From an uncultured Rhodospirillaceae bacterium (GTDB taxonomy: Bacteria; Pseudomonadota; Alphaproteobacteria; UBA8366), in the NCBI GenBank assembly GCA_913043025.1, contig CAJWLM010000014.1, positions 1 to 64,000 on the forward strand: a stretch of 64,000 bases of DNA, written 5' to 3'. Under the pieces are notes generated by a model. That model did not search any database. It was not told the DNA's origin and worked only from the letters and a program-made list of their open reading frames with translations. Below are positions 9,355 through 17,123 of this stretch, in pieces (position 1 is the first letter of the stretch; each line of letters opens with the position of its first letter). The position numbers and the translations under genes are program-made.

Positions 9355-11107
9355 GCGTACGTGCCTCCACTTTCGATTGGTACTCGTCTATAGCTAGGGT
9401 ACGCCGAATTTGTTGGCTGTTTTCGTTAACTGGAGCTATGCCCAGAATTGGCGCAATTTGTTCAATCACTCGTTTGATTATAGGCGCCGCAACCCAACCA
9501 CCAGTGGCACGTCCAAATGTTTCTTTCGTGCCAATAGGCTCATCGAGCATTGCGAAGATGGCGTAACGCGGCTTTGTCATGGGAAAGACGCCTACAAATG
9601 ATGAAATCAACATATCTTCATCGTAGCCATTCCCCGTTTTCTTTTCGGCAGTTCCTGTTTTGCCACCAACAAGATAACCTTTCGCAGCAGCATTTTTTCC
9701 GGTCCCGTCAAGCACCGATAGCCTTAGCAAACGTCGTATTTTACTCGATGTCGCCTCGGTAAAGACGCGTGATCCCCTATCGAAGGTATTTTTTTCGCTA
9801 CGTTTCATAAGGGTGGGCTGGAAGAAAACACCACCGTTGACGGATGCTGCTACAGCCGCAGATAATTGCAGTGGGCTAACAGATATTCCGTGACCAAAAC
9901 CAATCGTTACAGCCTGAGTGCGGCTCCAATTAGTTGGAATAATGGGCAATCCAATCTCAGGAAGCTCAGTGTCGGCTGGCTCGAGCAAGCCAAGTTTCCC
10001 AAAATATAGTTTTTGGGTTTTAGCCCCTATATCGAGGGCCATACGACCAGCCCCAATATTTGACGAGTAAATAAAAATTTCCGGTACAGATAGCCAGCGA
10101 TTTTTGCCATAGTGATCTTTGATAGTGAAACCAGAGATTCGTATGGGTTTACTGGTGTCGTAACCGTCACGAAAAGTAATAATACCCTCATTAAGCGCAA
10201 TAGCAGAGGTCAGAATTTTGAAAGCGGAGCCTAACTCGTAAACGCCAAGACTCGCTTTATTAAAGTGTTGCCCATCTACAAATTTGCCGGGTGTATTCGG
10301 ATCGAAGTCTGGGAGTGAGACCATTGATATGATCTCGCCGTTAGTTACATCGAGCACCAATCCCGCGGCCCCCGTTGCCTGATAGTGTGCCATGCTAGCT
10401 AGGAGTTCAGTGCGCAGCTTATGCTGTACTCGTACATCTAATGAGAGGCGTACAGGATTGCTGTCTCTCTGAAGGCGTGCATCGAAACTTTTTTCAATGC
10501 CTGCAATGCCTTGATTATCAATGTCGACGTAACCTAGCGCATGCGCCATGAGAGAGCCGTGCGGATAAACGCGCCTATATTCGCGCCGGAAATCGAGTCC
10601 GGGAATTCCGAGTTGATGTACTGCTTGTTGCTGTCGAGGGCTAAGATGGCGTTTTATCCAGACGAATCTGCGTTTGCGCTTTAGAAGTGAGAGCACTTTA
10701 TTTGAATCAAGGTCCGGTAATATGCCGGTTATCGCAGCCGCAGCCTTTGCTGGCTCAAGAATATTAAGAGGGTCCGCATACAATGAGGCCATAGTCAAGT
10801 CGGTTGCTAGAACGTTGCCGCTGCGATCTAATATATTTGACCTCGCTTGGTGTTTGTTAACATGGGTACCGTTTTTGCTGGCAACTTTATCAGCGTTACC
10901 GAAGGTCGAAAGTTCAACAAGTTTGCTGCCAATAGCGGCAAATGTGAGGCTGGCTATCGTCGCCGCGATTAAGAGTCGGTTGCGACCAGTTTCGATCGCA
11001 GCATGAAACGGTTGAAAACTATCATTAATAGTCCGTGCCCCAGCAGGCTTATTGATGCCCCCAGAACGAATGAAAGGATATCCTTTTCTTCCATCAGTGT
11101 TTTGCAT
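9332..11107 (-). CDS. ftsI: Septal peptidoglycan transpeptidase, penicillin-binding protein 3
   Basis: FtsI cross-links septal peptidoglycan in the periplasm with FtsW. The 591-residue protein has a cytoplasmic N-terminus, one membrane anchor at about residues 44-62, a dimerisation/pedestal region, and a class B transpeptidase domain. Active-site motifs are all present: SxxK (Ser294-Lys297, 'GSAFK'), SxN (Ser348-Asn350) and KTG (Lys483, 'GGKTGTAEK'). It overlaps ftsL by 14 bases and murE by 23. Confidence 0.96.
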   Translation of the reverse strand: MQNTDGRKGYPFIRSGGINKPAGARTINDSFQPFHAAIETGRNRLLIAATIASLTFAAIGSKLVELSTFGNADKVASKNGTHVNKHQARSNILDRSGNVLATDLTMASLYADPLNILEPAKAAAAITGILPDLDSNKVLSLLKRKRRFVWIKRHLSPRQQQAVHQLGIPGLDFRREYRRVYPHGSLMAHALGYVDIDNQGIAGIEKSFDARLQRDSNPVRLSLDVRVQHKLRTELLASMAHYQATGAAGLVLDVTNGEIISMVSLPDFDPNTPGKFVDGQHFNKASLGVYELGSAFKILTSAIALNEGIITFRDGYDTSKPIRISGFTIKDHYGKNRWLSVPEIFIYSSNIGAGRMALDIGAKTQKLYFGKLGLLEPADTELPEIGLPIIPTNWSRTQAVTIGFGHGISVSPLQLSAAVAASVNGGVFFQPTLMKRSEKNTFDRGSRVFTEATSSKIRRLLRLSVLDGTGKNAAAKGYLVGGKTGTAEKKTGNGYDEDMLISSFVGVFPMTKPRYAIFAMLDEPIGTKETFGRATGGWVAAPIIKRVIEQIAPILGIAPVNENSQQIRRTLAIDEYQSKVEARTLASFKAH

Positions 11108-11468
11108 AGCGTCGCCTTTCTGGCTTTTCTAAACGGTGCTTTGTTTTTGTTATGTTTGACTTTGTTTTTGAGGGCTTTTCGCTGCCGGTTAAATTTTCTG
11201 ACAAGTTGTCTATTGCAATAATCTGATTGGTCGTAGGCGCCGCCCAATTCGGGAGAAATCTTTTCGTTAATTCAGACAAGCGGTCGGGACGATTAAGATA
11301 GCTCCACTCTGCTTTCAAATGGTGAACTTCGTCCTTTCCCTTTTTAGTAAGGCGATTCACATCTCTCAGCTCTGATTCCAACCGTTCAACTTCGAACGTT
11401 ATGTGAAACATTGCATAACCAGTCATGGCGGCGAGTGTGAGCCAAACTGTAAGGCTTAAAGCTTTCAT
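11094..11468 (-). CDS. ftsL: Cell division protein FtsL
   Basis: This small bitopic division protein of 124 residues has a membrane span at about 5-22 and a coiled-coil-like segment at about 25-60. Residues 'LKAEWSYLNRPDRLSELTKRF' in the periplasmic part resemble the conserved region of alphaproteobacterial FtsL. The lysine-rich tail after about residue 92 is low-complexity. Position between rsmH and ftsI is diagnostic, because FtsL sequences are otherwise poorly conserved. FtsL works in the FtsQLB complex that activates FtsWI. Its start overlaps the rsmH stop by 4 bases. Confidence 0.9.
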   Translation of the reverse strand: MKALSLTVWLTLAAMTGYAMFHITFEVERLESELRDVNRLTKKGKDEVHHLKAEWSYLNRPDRLSELTKRFLPNWAAPTTNQIIAIDNLSENLTGSEKPSKTKSNITKTKHRLEKPERRRYAKH

Positions 11469-12442
11469 ACTAATGCTCCAACTTGAATGGATGAGTTTTG
11501 GAAAGGTAAAAATCCACCTGCTGCGATATCCGTGCGACGCGCAATTCGCAGCCGGGCTGATCGCGCTCTCGGGTTAATCTTGATCTCATTTTTTGAAGGC
11601 TTCAGCGCTCGACGTTTTGCCTGACAAAAAGTGGGTTTATTTTCAACATCAATCGGCGGCAGGTGACGAGATCTCGGGATGCCATGGCCTGTGCGCGAGT
11701 CTAAGAATTGCTTGACCCGGCGGTCCTCCAATGAGTGAAAAGCAACAATTACGAGCCGCCCTCCTGGAGCGAGAAGCCGCTCGGCAGCATCAAGTGCACG
11801 CTCCAGTTCGCCAAGCTCATCATTTACATAAATGCGGAGCGCCATGAAGGTGCGCGTTGCTGGATCTAGCCCGTCTTTGGCTCTAGGCACTGCAGATCGT
11901 ATTATGTCGGCAAGCGTGTGGGTATTCTCAATGTATTTATGAACTCGCGCAGCAACTACAGCCTTCGCTATACGACGCGCAAAGCGTTCTTCTCCAAAGA
12001 TCCTTATAATTCCAGCAAGACACTCTTCATCAGCTTTGTTTACGAGTTCTGCTGCGGTTAGCCCCTCAAGGCTCATACGCATGTCAAGTGGGCCGTCGTA
12101 GCGGAAAGAAAAACCGCGTGCTGCATTATCAATTTGCGGGGAGGAAATACCCAGATCCATCACGATACCGTTTAGCTGGCCAACCTCATGATCAGCCAAT
12201 AAATCCTCCATATTGCCGAAATTCCCACGGAGAAAGGTGAGGCGTGGCTCTGACATTTTTGATGCCCGCGCTACAGCATCTGGATCCCGGTCGATTGCCC
12301 AAACCATGCAATTCGCCTTTTGAAGGATTGCATTCGAATAACCACCACCGCCAAAGGTTGCGTCTAGATATATCTCCCCATCAACAGGCTTGAGAGCCCG
12401 CAGCATTTCGCATAGCATTACCGGTCGGTGGGAAATTTTCAT
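11465..12442 (-). CDS. rsmH: 16S rRNA (cytosine1402-N4)-methyltransferase
   Basis: RsmH methylates C1402 in the decoding centre of 16S rRNA using S-adenosylmethionine. The 325-residue protein begins 'MKISHRPVMLCEML' and has the SAM loop 'LDATFGGGGYSNAIL' (about 27-41), 'DLGISSPQID' and 'GGRLVIVAFHSLEDR', all typical of the family. The start overlaps the mraZ stop by one base (TAATG). rsmH and mraZ are the standard first genes of dcw clusters. Confidence 0.97.
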   Translation of the reverse strand: MKISHRPVMLCEMLRALKPVDGEIYLDATFGGGGYSNAILQKANCMVWAIDRDPDAVARASKMSEPRLTFLRGNFGNMEDLLADHEVGQLNGIVMDLGISSPQIDNAARGFSFRYDGPLDMRMSLEGLTAAELVNKADEECLAGIIRIFGEERFARRIAKAVVAARVHKYIENTHTLADIIRSAVPRAKDGLDPATRTFMALRIYVNDELGELERALDAAERLLAPGGRLVIVAFHSLEDRRVKQFLDSRTGHGIPRSRHLPPIDVENKPTFCQAKRRALKPSKNEIKINPRARSARLRIARRTDIAAGGFLPFQNSSIQVGALV

Positions 12443-12918
12443 TAACCATGCACCTCAGCAGAAGGAAATATAGACAGCGACTTCTCGCCATCGGAAACTT
12501 GGCTTTCTATTCCGGCTTTGTAGGGCGTGTAGCGATCTGGCGACCAAATTTGAAAGGTGCGGCCTTGGCCAACGAACAATGCTTCTTCCTTAATTCCAGC
12601 GGTTTCAAGTAACAAAAGCGGTAATAAAACTCTACCATTGTCGTCAAAACTCAATTGTCTCGCATCAGCAAATATAAGTTGAGCCAGGTTTTTCTGACCC
12701 GCCGTAAAACTGTCAGAATTTGCATCTAAGCTATTCTGTAGTTGTTCCAATCTAGATAATGGCCAAACATCGATGGCTTGTTTTTGAAGGCTAAAAGATG
12801 GAAATGCAGCAATGCCAAATGGCAGTGCTTCTCCAAGCGCAGATCGAAATTGGGCCGGAACTGATACGCGACCTTTTTTATCCACCTTATTTGTCTGCTC
12901 TGAAATAAACAGCGCCAT
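12442..12918 (-). CDS. mraZ: Transcriptional regulator MraZ
   Basis: MraZ is a DNA-binding protein with two SpoVT-AbrB-like folds that regulates the dcw cluster, including its own gene, through TGGGN repeats. I place the start at the ATG at 12918 (158 residues, beginning MALFISEQ). A GGAG sits just upstream, and the 'NKVDKKGRVSVPAQFR' motif then falls at the usual distance from the N-terminus; the longer frame to 12972 adds 18 unconserved residues. A second repeat follows with 'LSFDDNGRVLLP'. Four matching operator repeats lie in front of the gene. Confidence 0.94.
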   Translation of the reverse strand: MALFISEQTNKVDKKGRVSVPAQFRSALGEALPFGIAAFPSFSLQKQAIDVWPLSRLEQLQNSLDANSDSFTAGQKNLAQLIFADARQLSFDDNGRVLLPLLLLETAGIKEEALFVGQGRTFQIWSPDRYTPYKAGIESQVSDGEKSLSIFPSAEVHG

Positions 12919-12991
12919 ATTCTCCAGCCTCTGTATTGTCCTCGCTGAACTTTTGCGTAGGAAGCATAACAATACACCCGCACCTTCTGCG

Positions 12992-13026
12992 TGGGATACA
13001 ATGGGATATCATGGGTTTTTATGGGA
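12992..13026. promoter_or_regulatory. MraZ operator: four TGGGN repeats with a 10-base period
   Basis: On the plus strand TGGGA begins at 12992, 13002 and 13022, and TGGGT at 13012, each separated by exactly five bases. MraZ is known to bind TGGGN boxes spaced by five bases upstream of its own gene. These lie 74 bases and more upstream of the mraZ start and would place all four boxes on the same face of the helix. The repeats are seen directly; function is inferred from the family. Confidence 0.85.
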
Positions 13027-13032
13027 AGTCAA
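13004..13032 (-). promoter_or_regulatory. Candidate promoter of the dcw cluster
   Basis: A good -35 hexamer TTGACT occupies 13032-13027 on the minus strand. About 17 bases further on lies an imperfect -10 (ATATCC or TATCCC, about 13009-13003). The -10 area overlaps the TGGGN boxes, which would suit autorepression by MraZ. The -10 assignment is weak. Confidence 0.45.
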
Positions 13033-13275
13033 CAATTCTTAAGTAAATATTCTGGTAAAAAGTATCTTTTTACAATAATTTTTATATACTCAGTTTTGTT
13101 GTTTGAAATATAAAATTCACAAATTGTAGTATTTTGGAGCTAATTTTAGAAAAAGCTTGAAAAAATTTTCAAGTATTCTTGTTTTGTTCTACTATAGATT
13201 TGTAAATAAAACCTGTGTTTATAGAGATATTCCGGTTTTATACTCAACAATTTGTTTGATTTGGTTCAAATGGGT
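13033..13275. other. A+T-rich intergenic stretch between rnpB and the mraZ promoter
   Basis: This is about 240 bases of A+T-rich DNA with many short A and T runs. I see no open frame with a ribosome binding site and no convincing hairpin terminator. It may hold upstream promoter elements for mraZ and the end of the rnpB transcript. Confidence 0.5.
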
Positions 13276-13664
13276 ATGCACCAGATGGCCTGTAAGCCGG
13301 GTTCTGTCGTCAAGCATTTGACGTATGGCCATTCATCTGGGACGCTTGTTGCCAAGCGCCTCTTGCGACCCACCCGAGTGGCGGCGTAAGAACTCGCATT
13401 AGCCACTCCTATTCGGTCTTGCTCCCGATGGGGTTTGCCATGCCGACACTGTTACCAGTGCCGCGGTGCGCTCTTACCGCACCTTTTCATCCTTACCATA
13501 ACACTGCTTGGCATTGTTTGGCGGTTTCATTTCTGTGGCACTTTCCCTAGGGTTTCCCCCGCCGGGCGTTACCCGGCATCGTGTTCTTATGGAGCCCGGA
13601 CTTTCCTCCCTTCGACGAGTTTCCCCAGTATCAAAGGGCAGCCATACGGCCATCTGATGCAGCC
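13276..13664 (-). ncRNA. rnpB: RNase P RNA, bacterial type A
   Basis: This is the catalytic RNA of RNase P, which trims tRNA 5' leaders. Read on the minus strand it contains the universally conserved blocks: 'GAGGAAAGTCCGGGCT' -like sequence (here GGGAGGAAAGTCCGGGCTCC) near the 5' side, 'GGTAAGAGCGCACCG' in the middle, and 'GACAGAACCCGGCTTACAG' at the 3' side. The ends pair as helix P1 (CAGATGGCC near 13655 with GGCCATCTG near 13285). Total length of about 385 nucleotides is normal. Exact ends are approximate. Confidence 0.95.
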
Positions 13665-13667
13665 GCT

Positions 13668-13696
13668 AATATGCATGTTTTTGCCGAAAAATTCCA
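13668..13696 (-). promoter_or_regulatory. rnpB: Candidate rnpB promoter
   Basis: On the minus strand TGGAAT (13696-13691) and CATATT (13673-13668) are separated by 17 bases and sit just ahead of the inferred 5' end of rnpB. The hexamers match consensus only moderately, so this rests mainly on position. Confidence 0.4.
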
Positions 13697-13714
13697 GTAT
13701 TTCAGAACGTCTAG

Positions 13715-14380
13715 TTAAATTTTAGTAACCATTTCGATTAGGCCAGCAGCAATCTGGCAACTCTCTTCATCAGATTTGCCGGTTATTGCAGATGGGCGAA
13801 AATGCCTTTGAAAAGCTTCAATTGTGTTGTGTGCCTCGCCGTCATACCCGTAAGTAGCAAGCGTTGATTTTAAGTTGCATTGATTGGAGGTTCGGGGTGT
13901 TGGCCAAACACCAACTCCCGCAGCTGCCAGTTTTTCCCAGTCAAAAAATTCGCCTGGGTCTAATTTACGATCAGGCGCGATATCAGAATGGCCGACAACA
14001 TTCCACGCAGGAATGGAGTAGCGTGACAAAATATCTTTAGAGAGATTTACAACAGAGGTCATTTGGCCTTCCGGGAAGGAACAGTATCCTAGATGATGCC
14101 CCGGATTTACGATTTCTATGCCGATTGAGCGGCTATTAATATCGGTTTCTCCGCGCCAGAAGCTCTTACCTGCATGCCACGCACGTTTGTCCTCATCTAC
14201 CATTGAAAAGATAATGCCGTTTTCGTCTATACAATAATGCGCGCTTACATTTGAGTCAGGATCGCATAGCCTGTTAATGGCAGATTGCGCTGTTTGCATG
14301 CCAGTATAATGAAACACTAACATATCGACCGGTGTATTTTCGCGGCGCGGACCAAAATTGGGTGAGTATGCGTTACGCAT
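13715..14380 (-). CDS. N-acetylmuramoyl-L-alanine amidase, AmpD/AmiD type
   Basis: This Zn-dependent amidase_2 family enzyme is predicted to cut the MurNAc-L-Ala bond. The 221-residue protein has the expected ligands: His24 ('LVFHYTG'), His131 ('VVGHSDIAP') and Asp141 ('LDPG'), with Glu89 in 'IGIEI' and Arg138/Lys139 beside the site. No signal peptide is evident, so cytoplasmic muropeptide recycling is more likely than envelope cleavage. Residues about 175-221 resemble the peptidoglycan-binding tail found in AmiD-like members, so the split between AmpD and AmiD roles is open. The gene precedes rnpB on the same strand and begins after a divergent intergenic region shared with the TPR-sulfotransferase. 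Confidence 0.88.
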   Translation of the reverse strand: MRNAYSPNFGPRRENTPVDMLVFHYTGMQTAQSAINRLCDPDSNVSAHYCIDENGIIFSMVDEDKRAWHAGKSFWRGETDINSRSIGIEIVNPGHHLGYCSFPEGQMTSVVNLSKDILSRYSIPAWNVVGHSDIAPDRKLDPGEFFDWEKLAAAGVGVWPTPRTSNQCNLKSTLATYGYDGEAHNTIEAFQRHFRPSAITGKSDEESCQIAAGLIEMVTKI

Positions 14381-14631
14381 TTCAAAATCGAAGCTCAGAA
14401 AAATTATTCGTAGTTTTGGTCATTGGCAGTCCTGAATAGTTCTCACAAATCACCTTCCAACTTAAAAATTAACGACGCCTTAATGGCGCCACCCGATAAT
14501 TGTGGGTAAAACGAGCAGGCACGTTCAAAATTCTGTTCGACCCTTAATCCTTATTTGCCATAATGCCTCAAAATAGGATCTTGCTGTTTAGATCTAGCTT
14601 TTTGGTTACTTCCTCAGGTTAATACTACGCA
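14381..14631. other. Divergent intergenic region, amidase/TPR-sulfotransferase
   Basis: The space between the two divergent genes is 315 bases long (14381-14695). Apart from the promoter called at 14632-14660 I see only short, weak inverted sequences around 14490-14510 and no coding frame with a ribosome binding site. Confidence 0.5.
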
Positions 14632-14660
14632 TTGGGCCAAACTTAAATTAGAGATATAAT
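14632..14660 (+). promoter_or_regulatory. Sigma70-type promoter for the TPR-sulfotransferase gene
   Basis: TTGGGC at 14632-14637 and a perfect TATAAT at 14655-14660 are separated by exactly 17 bases. The start codon follows 35 bases downstream of the -10. A transcription start near 14667 would leave a leader of about 30 bases. Confidence 0.6.
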
Positions 14661-14695
14661 TAACTCTTATTAATAACAAACACGTTAATATAGAA

Positions 14696-16558
14696 ATGAA
14701 TAATTCGTCTGAATTTGGAAAAGCAATGCAAAGATTCAAGTTGGGAGACTTGGTTGGCGCTGAAGCAGTTTTGAAAACCCTCGGCGGGCCGTTATCAGAC
14801 AATTCAGATGTCCTTCATTTAAGTGCTATAATATTTCTCGAGCGCGACCTGCCAGAACAATCTGCGAAATGTTTCGACCGACTGTCGAGTTTTATTGAAC
14901 ATGGGTCATTTTCTTCTGACATTTTACGACCCATGGCAATTGCGTATCAGAGATCTGGACGCATATCTGAGGCTATGGGTGTTGCCGAAAAAATAGTTTC
15001 CCTTCCCAATGCGTCCTTGGATGATTGGCTCAATTACGGGTTTTTATTATTGGAGATGGGTAGTGCCGTAGAAGCGCTGGCCGCCTTTGATTGTATTTTG
15101 GCTGAGGATGTTGAGCATGGTGATGCGTATTTTGGTCGAGGTAGGGCAGCCATTATTTTAGAAAAATTTGATGTGGCCAATGCAGCCTTTTCTCAGGCGG
15201 TGCATCTCGCTCCAGAAGATGCCGAGGCAAAATTTTATTACGCTAAAGTGTTGCATGAGCTTGGCAACGATCCTCAAGCGATAAGATTACTTTCTGAAGC
15301 TACGCAGATTGATTCCGATTATTCAGAGGCTTATTGTGACCTGGGTTGCTTACTTGCTGACGCAGGAGATTTAGCCGAAGCCAAGCGCGCATACGAAAAA
15401 GCAGTTTTGGCTGACCCATCTTGTGCTGTTGCCCTGAATGGATTAGGGACAATACAATCCTCGCTCGGAAATACCGAGCTGGCGGAGCAATTTTTTCGGA
15501 AATCTTTATCCGTCGAAAATAATTTAATAATCGCGCATTGTAACCTAGCTGAAATTAAACGGTTTAAATCCTTTGATGGAGATGCCGCGGCAGTTTATTT
15601 GCAGTCGAAACGGGATAATATTACACGAATTGAGGCGGTGCAGATAGGATTTGCGTTAGGTAAAATAAGAGAGGATATCGGAGAATTTGACGAAGCTTTT
15701 GCGGCCTTTAAAGCAGCAAATCAAAGTTATCGTTCACAATTGACTTACAATATAAGTGAGGATGAAGCGTTTGTAGAGGTAATGATCAAATCGTTTGACG
15801 CTGACAAGTTAAGACCCGCAACATCTGCTGCGAGTAGAGATGGCAAAAAACCAATTTTCATTTTAGGCATGCCGCGTTCAGGAACTACCTTGGTAGAGCA
15901 GGTGCTTGCGAGCCACTCCTCGGTTCATGGGGCTGGCGAGCTTGACTTGTTTGAAAGAATTTTCAGAGAACGGTTTTCTTCCATGGACAATTTAGAAAAT
16001 TTAGGTGTGGATCAATTTAAAAAAATTGGGCAAACGTATATGTCTGCAATAAGTGAGCTTGCTCCGAAAGCTTCATGTATTGTAGATAAAATGCCCACTA
16101 ATTTCTTCTTGCTTGGTCCAATAGCATTGGCAATGCCTGCTGCGACTATAGTGCATTGCCGACGCGACCCATTGGACACTTGTCTTTCATGTTACAAGCG
16201 TCTCTTTTCGCATAATCATCCATATAGCTATGACCTTCGAGAGCTGGGACAGTTCTATGGCCTGTACCAGCGTATAATGAACCACTGGACCTCAGCATTT
16301 CCTGACAGGATAGTCGAGGTTGTTTATGAAGATTTGGTTGAAAGCTTTGAAATTGAAAGCCGCCGCCTAATTACCGCTTGTGGCCTTGACTGGGACGAAA
16401 AATGCCTCGATTTTTATAAAACGGAACGGCCAGTGTTTACTAATCCCGAAGGTGTGCGACGTCCGATTTACGGTGATGCAGTACGACGATGGGAGCGTTA
16501 CGAGAGCCACTTGCAACCGCTCGTTTGCTCGCTGAGGGGGGCCGGACTGCATAAATAA
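14696..16558 (+). CDS. TPR repeat protein with C-terminal sulfotransferase domain
   Basis: The 620-residue protein joins an N-terminal array of tetratricopeptide repeats (about residues 1-360; clear units such as 'AYFGRGRAAIILEKFDVANAAF' -like helices) to a PAPS-dependent sulfotransferase domain (about 380-615). The 5'-phosphosulfate loop 'GMPRSGTTLVEQ' falls at about 393-404, and the 3'-phosphate region 'IVHCRRDPLDTCLSCYKRL' follows about 100 residues later. Such fusions are widespread in Proteobacteria and are related to tyrosylprotein sulfotransferase-like enzymes; the acceptor is unknown. No signal peptide or membrane span is visible, so it is predicted cytosolic. It stands alone between rnpB/amidase and the small ORF region. 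No strong ribosome binding site precedes the ATG. Confidence 0.85.
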   Translation: MNNSSEFGKAMQRFKLGDLVGAEAVLKTLGGPLSDNSDVLHLSAIIFLERDLPEQSAKCFDRLSSFIEHGSFSSDILRPMAIAYQRSGRISEAMGVAEKIVSLPNASLDDWLNYGFLLLEMGSAVEALAAFDCILAEDVEHGDAYFGRGRAAIILEKFDVANAAFSQAVHLAPEDAEAKFYYAKVLHELGNDPQAIRLLSEATQIDSDYSEAYCDLGCLLADAGDLAEAKRAYEKAVLADPSCAVALNGLGTIQSSLGNTELAEQFFRKSLSVENNLIIAHCNLAEIKRFKSFDGDAAAVYLQSKRDNITRIEAVQIGFALGKIREDIGEFDEAFAAFKAANQSYRSQLTYNISEDEAFVEVMIKSFDADKLRPATSAASRDGKKPIFILGMPRSGTTLVEQVLASHSSVHGAGELDLFERIFRERFSSMDNLENLGVDQFKKIGQTYMSAISELAPKASCIVDKMPTNFFLLGPIALAMPAATIVHCRRDPLDTCLSCYKRLFSHNHPYSYDLRELGQFYGLYQRIMNHWTSAFPDRIVEVVYEDLVESFEIESRRLITACGLDWDEKCLDFYKTERPVFTNPEGVRRPIYGDAVRRWERYESHLQPLVCSLRGAGLHK

Positions 16559-16960
16559 AACTTTGCTCACGCAGCGATGTGTCTGGTGTACACGGAAGCG
16601 TTGGACGAGAGCTTTGTCCCAAATCAAACAACGGCTCCCGCCTGTGAAAGATAGAACCGGAATATCGATTTTGTGGTTTTTATAGGTGATTTAACGATTA
16701 AAAATAGGCAGCCCACATCAATGCTTTTAAGCCATGTTGGATGGGGGTAAAATCACAGAAAAATTATTGGTCTGACTGTGACTCAACATTGAAAAACAAC
16801 AATACGATCGCCCCTTTATATTTTGGGTGTTTCAGAATTGTACAAGTATACAAAATAAAGACCACCACGACACGAAGCTCTCTATACCGTGCGCAAAAAT
16901 TTTTCGTATTTGATCTACGGCGCTCATTTTTTCTGGTATATCTAATGCGACTGAAACAGC
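16559..16960. other. Intergenic region upstream of the small ORF
   Basis: About 400 bases between the sulfotransferase and the small ORF at 16978. It contains an inverted repeat at 16838-16853 and a self-complementary A5T5 run near 16895. An open frame from 16741 runs in phase into the small ORF, but it has no ribosome binding site at its start and no recognisable protein features, so I do not call it as coding. Confidence 0.5.
16838..16853. promoter_or_regulatory. Inverted repeat TTGTA-N6-TACAA, possible regulator site
   Basis: The half-sites TTGTA (16838-16842) and TACAA (16849-16853) are perfect complements. They resemble the TTGTATACAA-type operators of some GntR-family regulators, although the spacing is wider. 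It lies 125 bases upstream of the small ORF. No GntR-type gene occurs in the window. Confidence 0.3.
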
Positions 16961-16975
16961 AGAAAGGAGGTGATC
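16961..16975 (+). promoter_or_regulatory. Ribosome binding site fully complementary to the 16S rRNA 3' tail
   Basis: AGAAAGGAGGTGATC is the exact complement of the canonical 3' end of 16S rRNA (GATCACCTCCTTTCT), 15 bases without mismatch. It ends two bases before an ATG. Most genes in this window have only four to six complementary bases, so this is exceptional. Confidence 0.8.
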
Positions 16976-16977
16976 TA

Positions 16978-17058
16978 ATGTCTAGTGATATTGATGCACC
17001 GAAGGCTAGTCGAATTCGCCAGATGGGATTGCAAAGGAGACCTTGTAATTCTCTCTAA
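16978..17058 (+). CDS. Small ORF, 26 residues, unknown function
   Basis: The ATG follows the exceptionally strong ribosome binding site at 16961-16975, and the frame closes with TAA at 17056. The peptide is polar and basic: it starts MSSDIDAPKASRIRQMG and ends RRPCNSL, with a single cysteine four residues from the C-terminus and no membrane span. An imperfect match to any known leader or RiPP precursor did not come to mind. A strong hairpin follows 41 bases downstream, so it may form its own short transcript. It could be a small protein, a modified-peptide precursor or a regulatory leader; the next gene begins 330 bases further on. Confidence 0.6.
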   Translation: MSSDIDAPKASRIRQMGLQRRPCNSL

Positions 17059-17098
17059 TATTTTGGATTTGCCTGGCTTCAGTGCCTGCATATTCACG

Positions 17099-17123
17099 GA
17101 AGGGAGGATAGTATCCTCCCTTC
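17099..17123 (+). terminator. Perfect 12-bp hairpin, probable terminator of the small ORF
   Basis: GAAGGGAGGATA (17099-17110) is followed by one base and its exact complement TATCCTCCCTTC (17112-17123), then TTTACA. The stem is G+C-rich in its middle and the tail is only modestly T-rich. A terminator is the simplest reading; an RNA-stability or regulatory hairpin is also possible. Confidence 0.6.

Noticed and set aside
16741-16977. N-terminal extension of the small ORF at 16978
   Set aside because: It lacks a ribosome binding site and conserved features, whereas the internal ATG at 16978 has an exceptional one.
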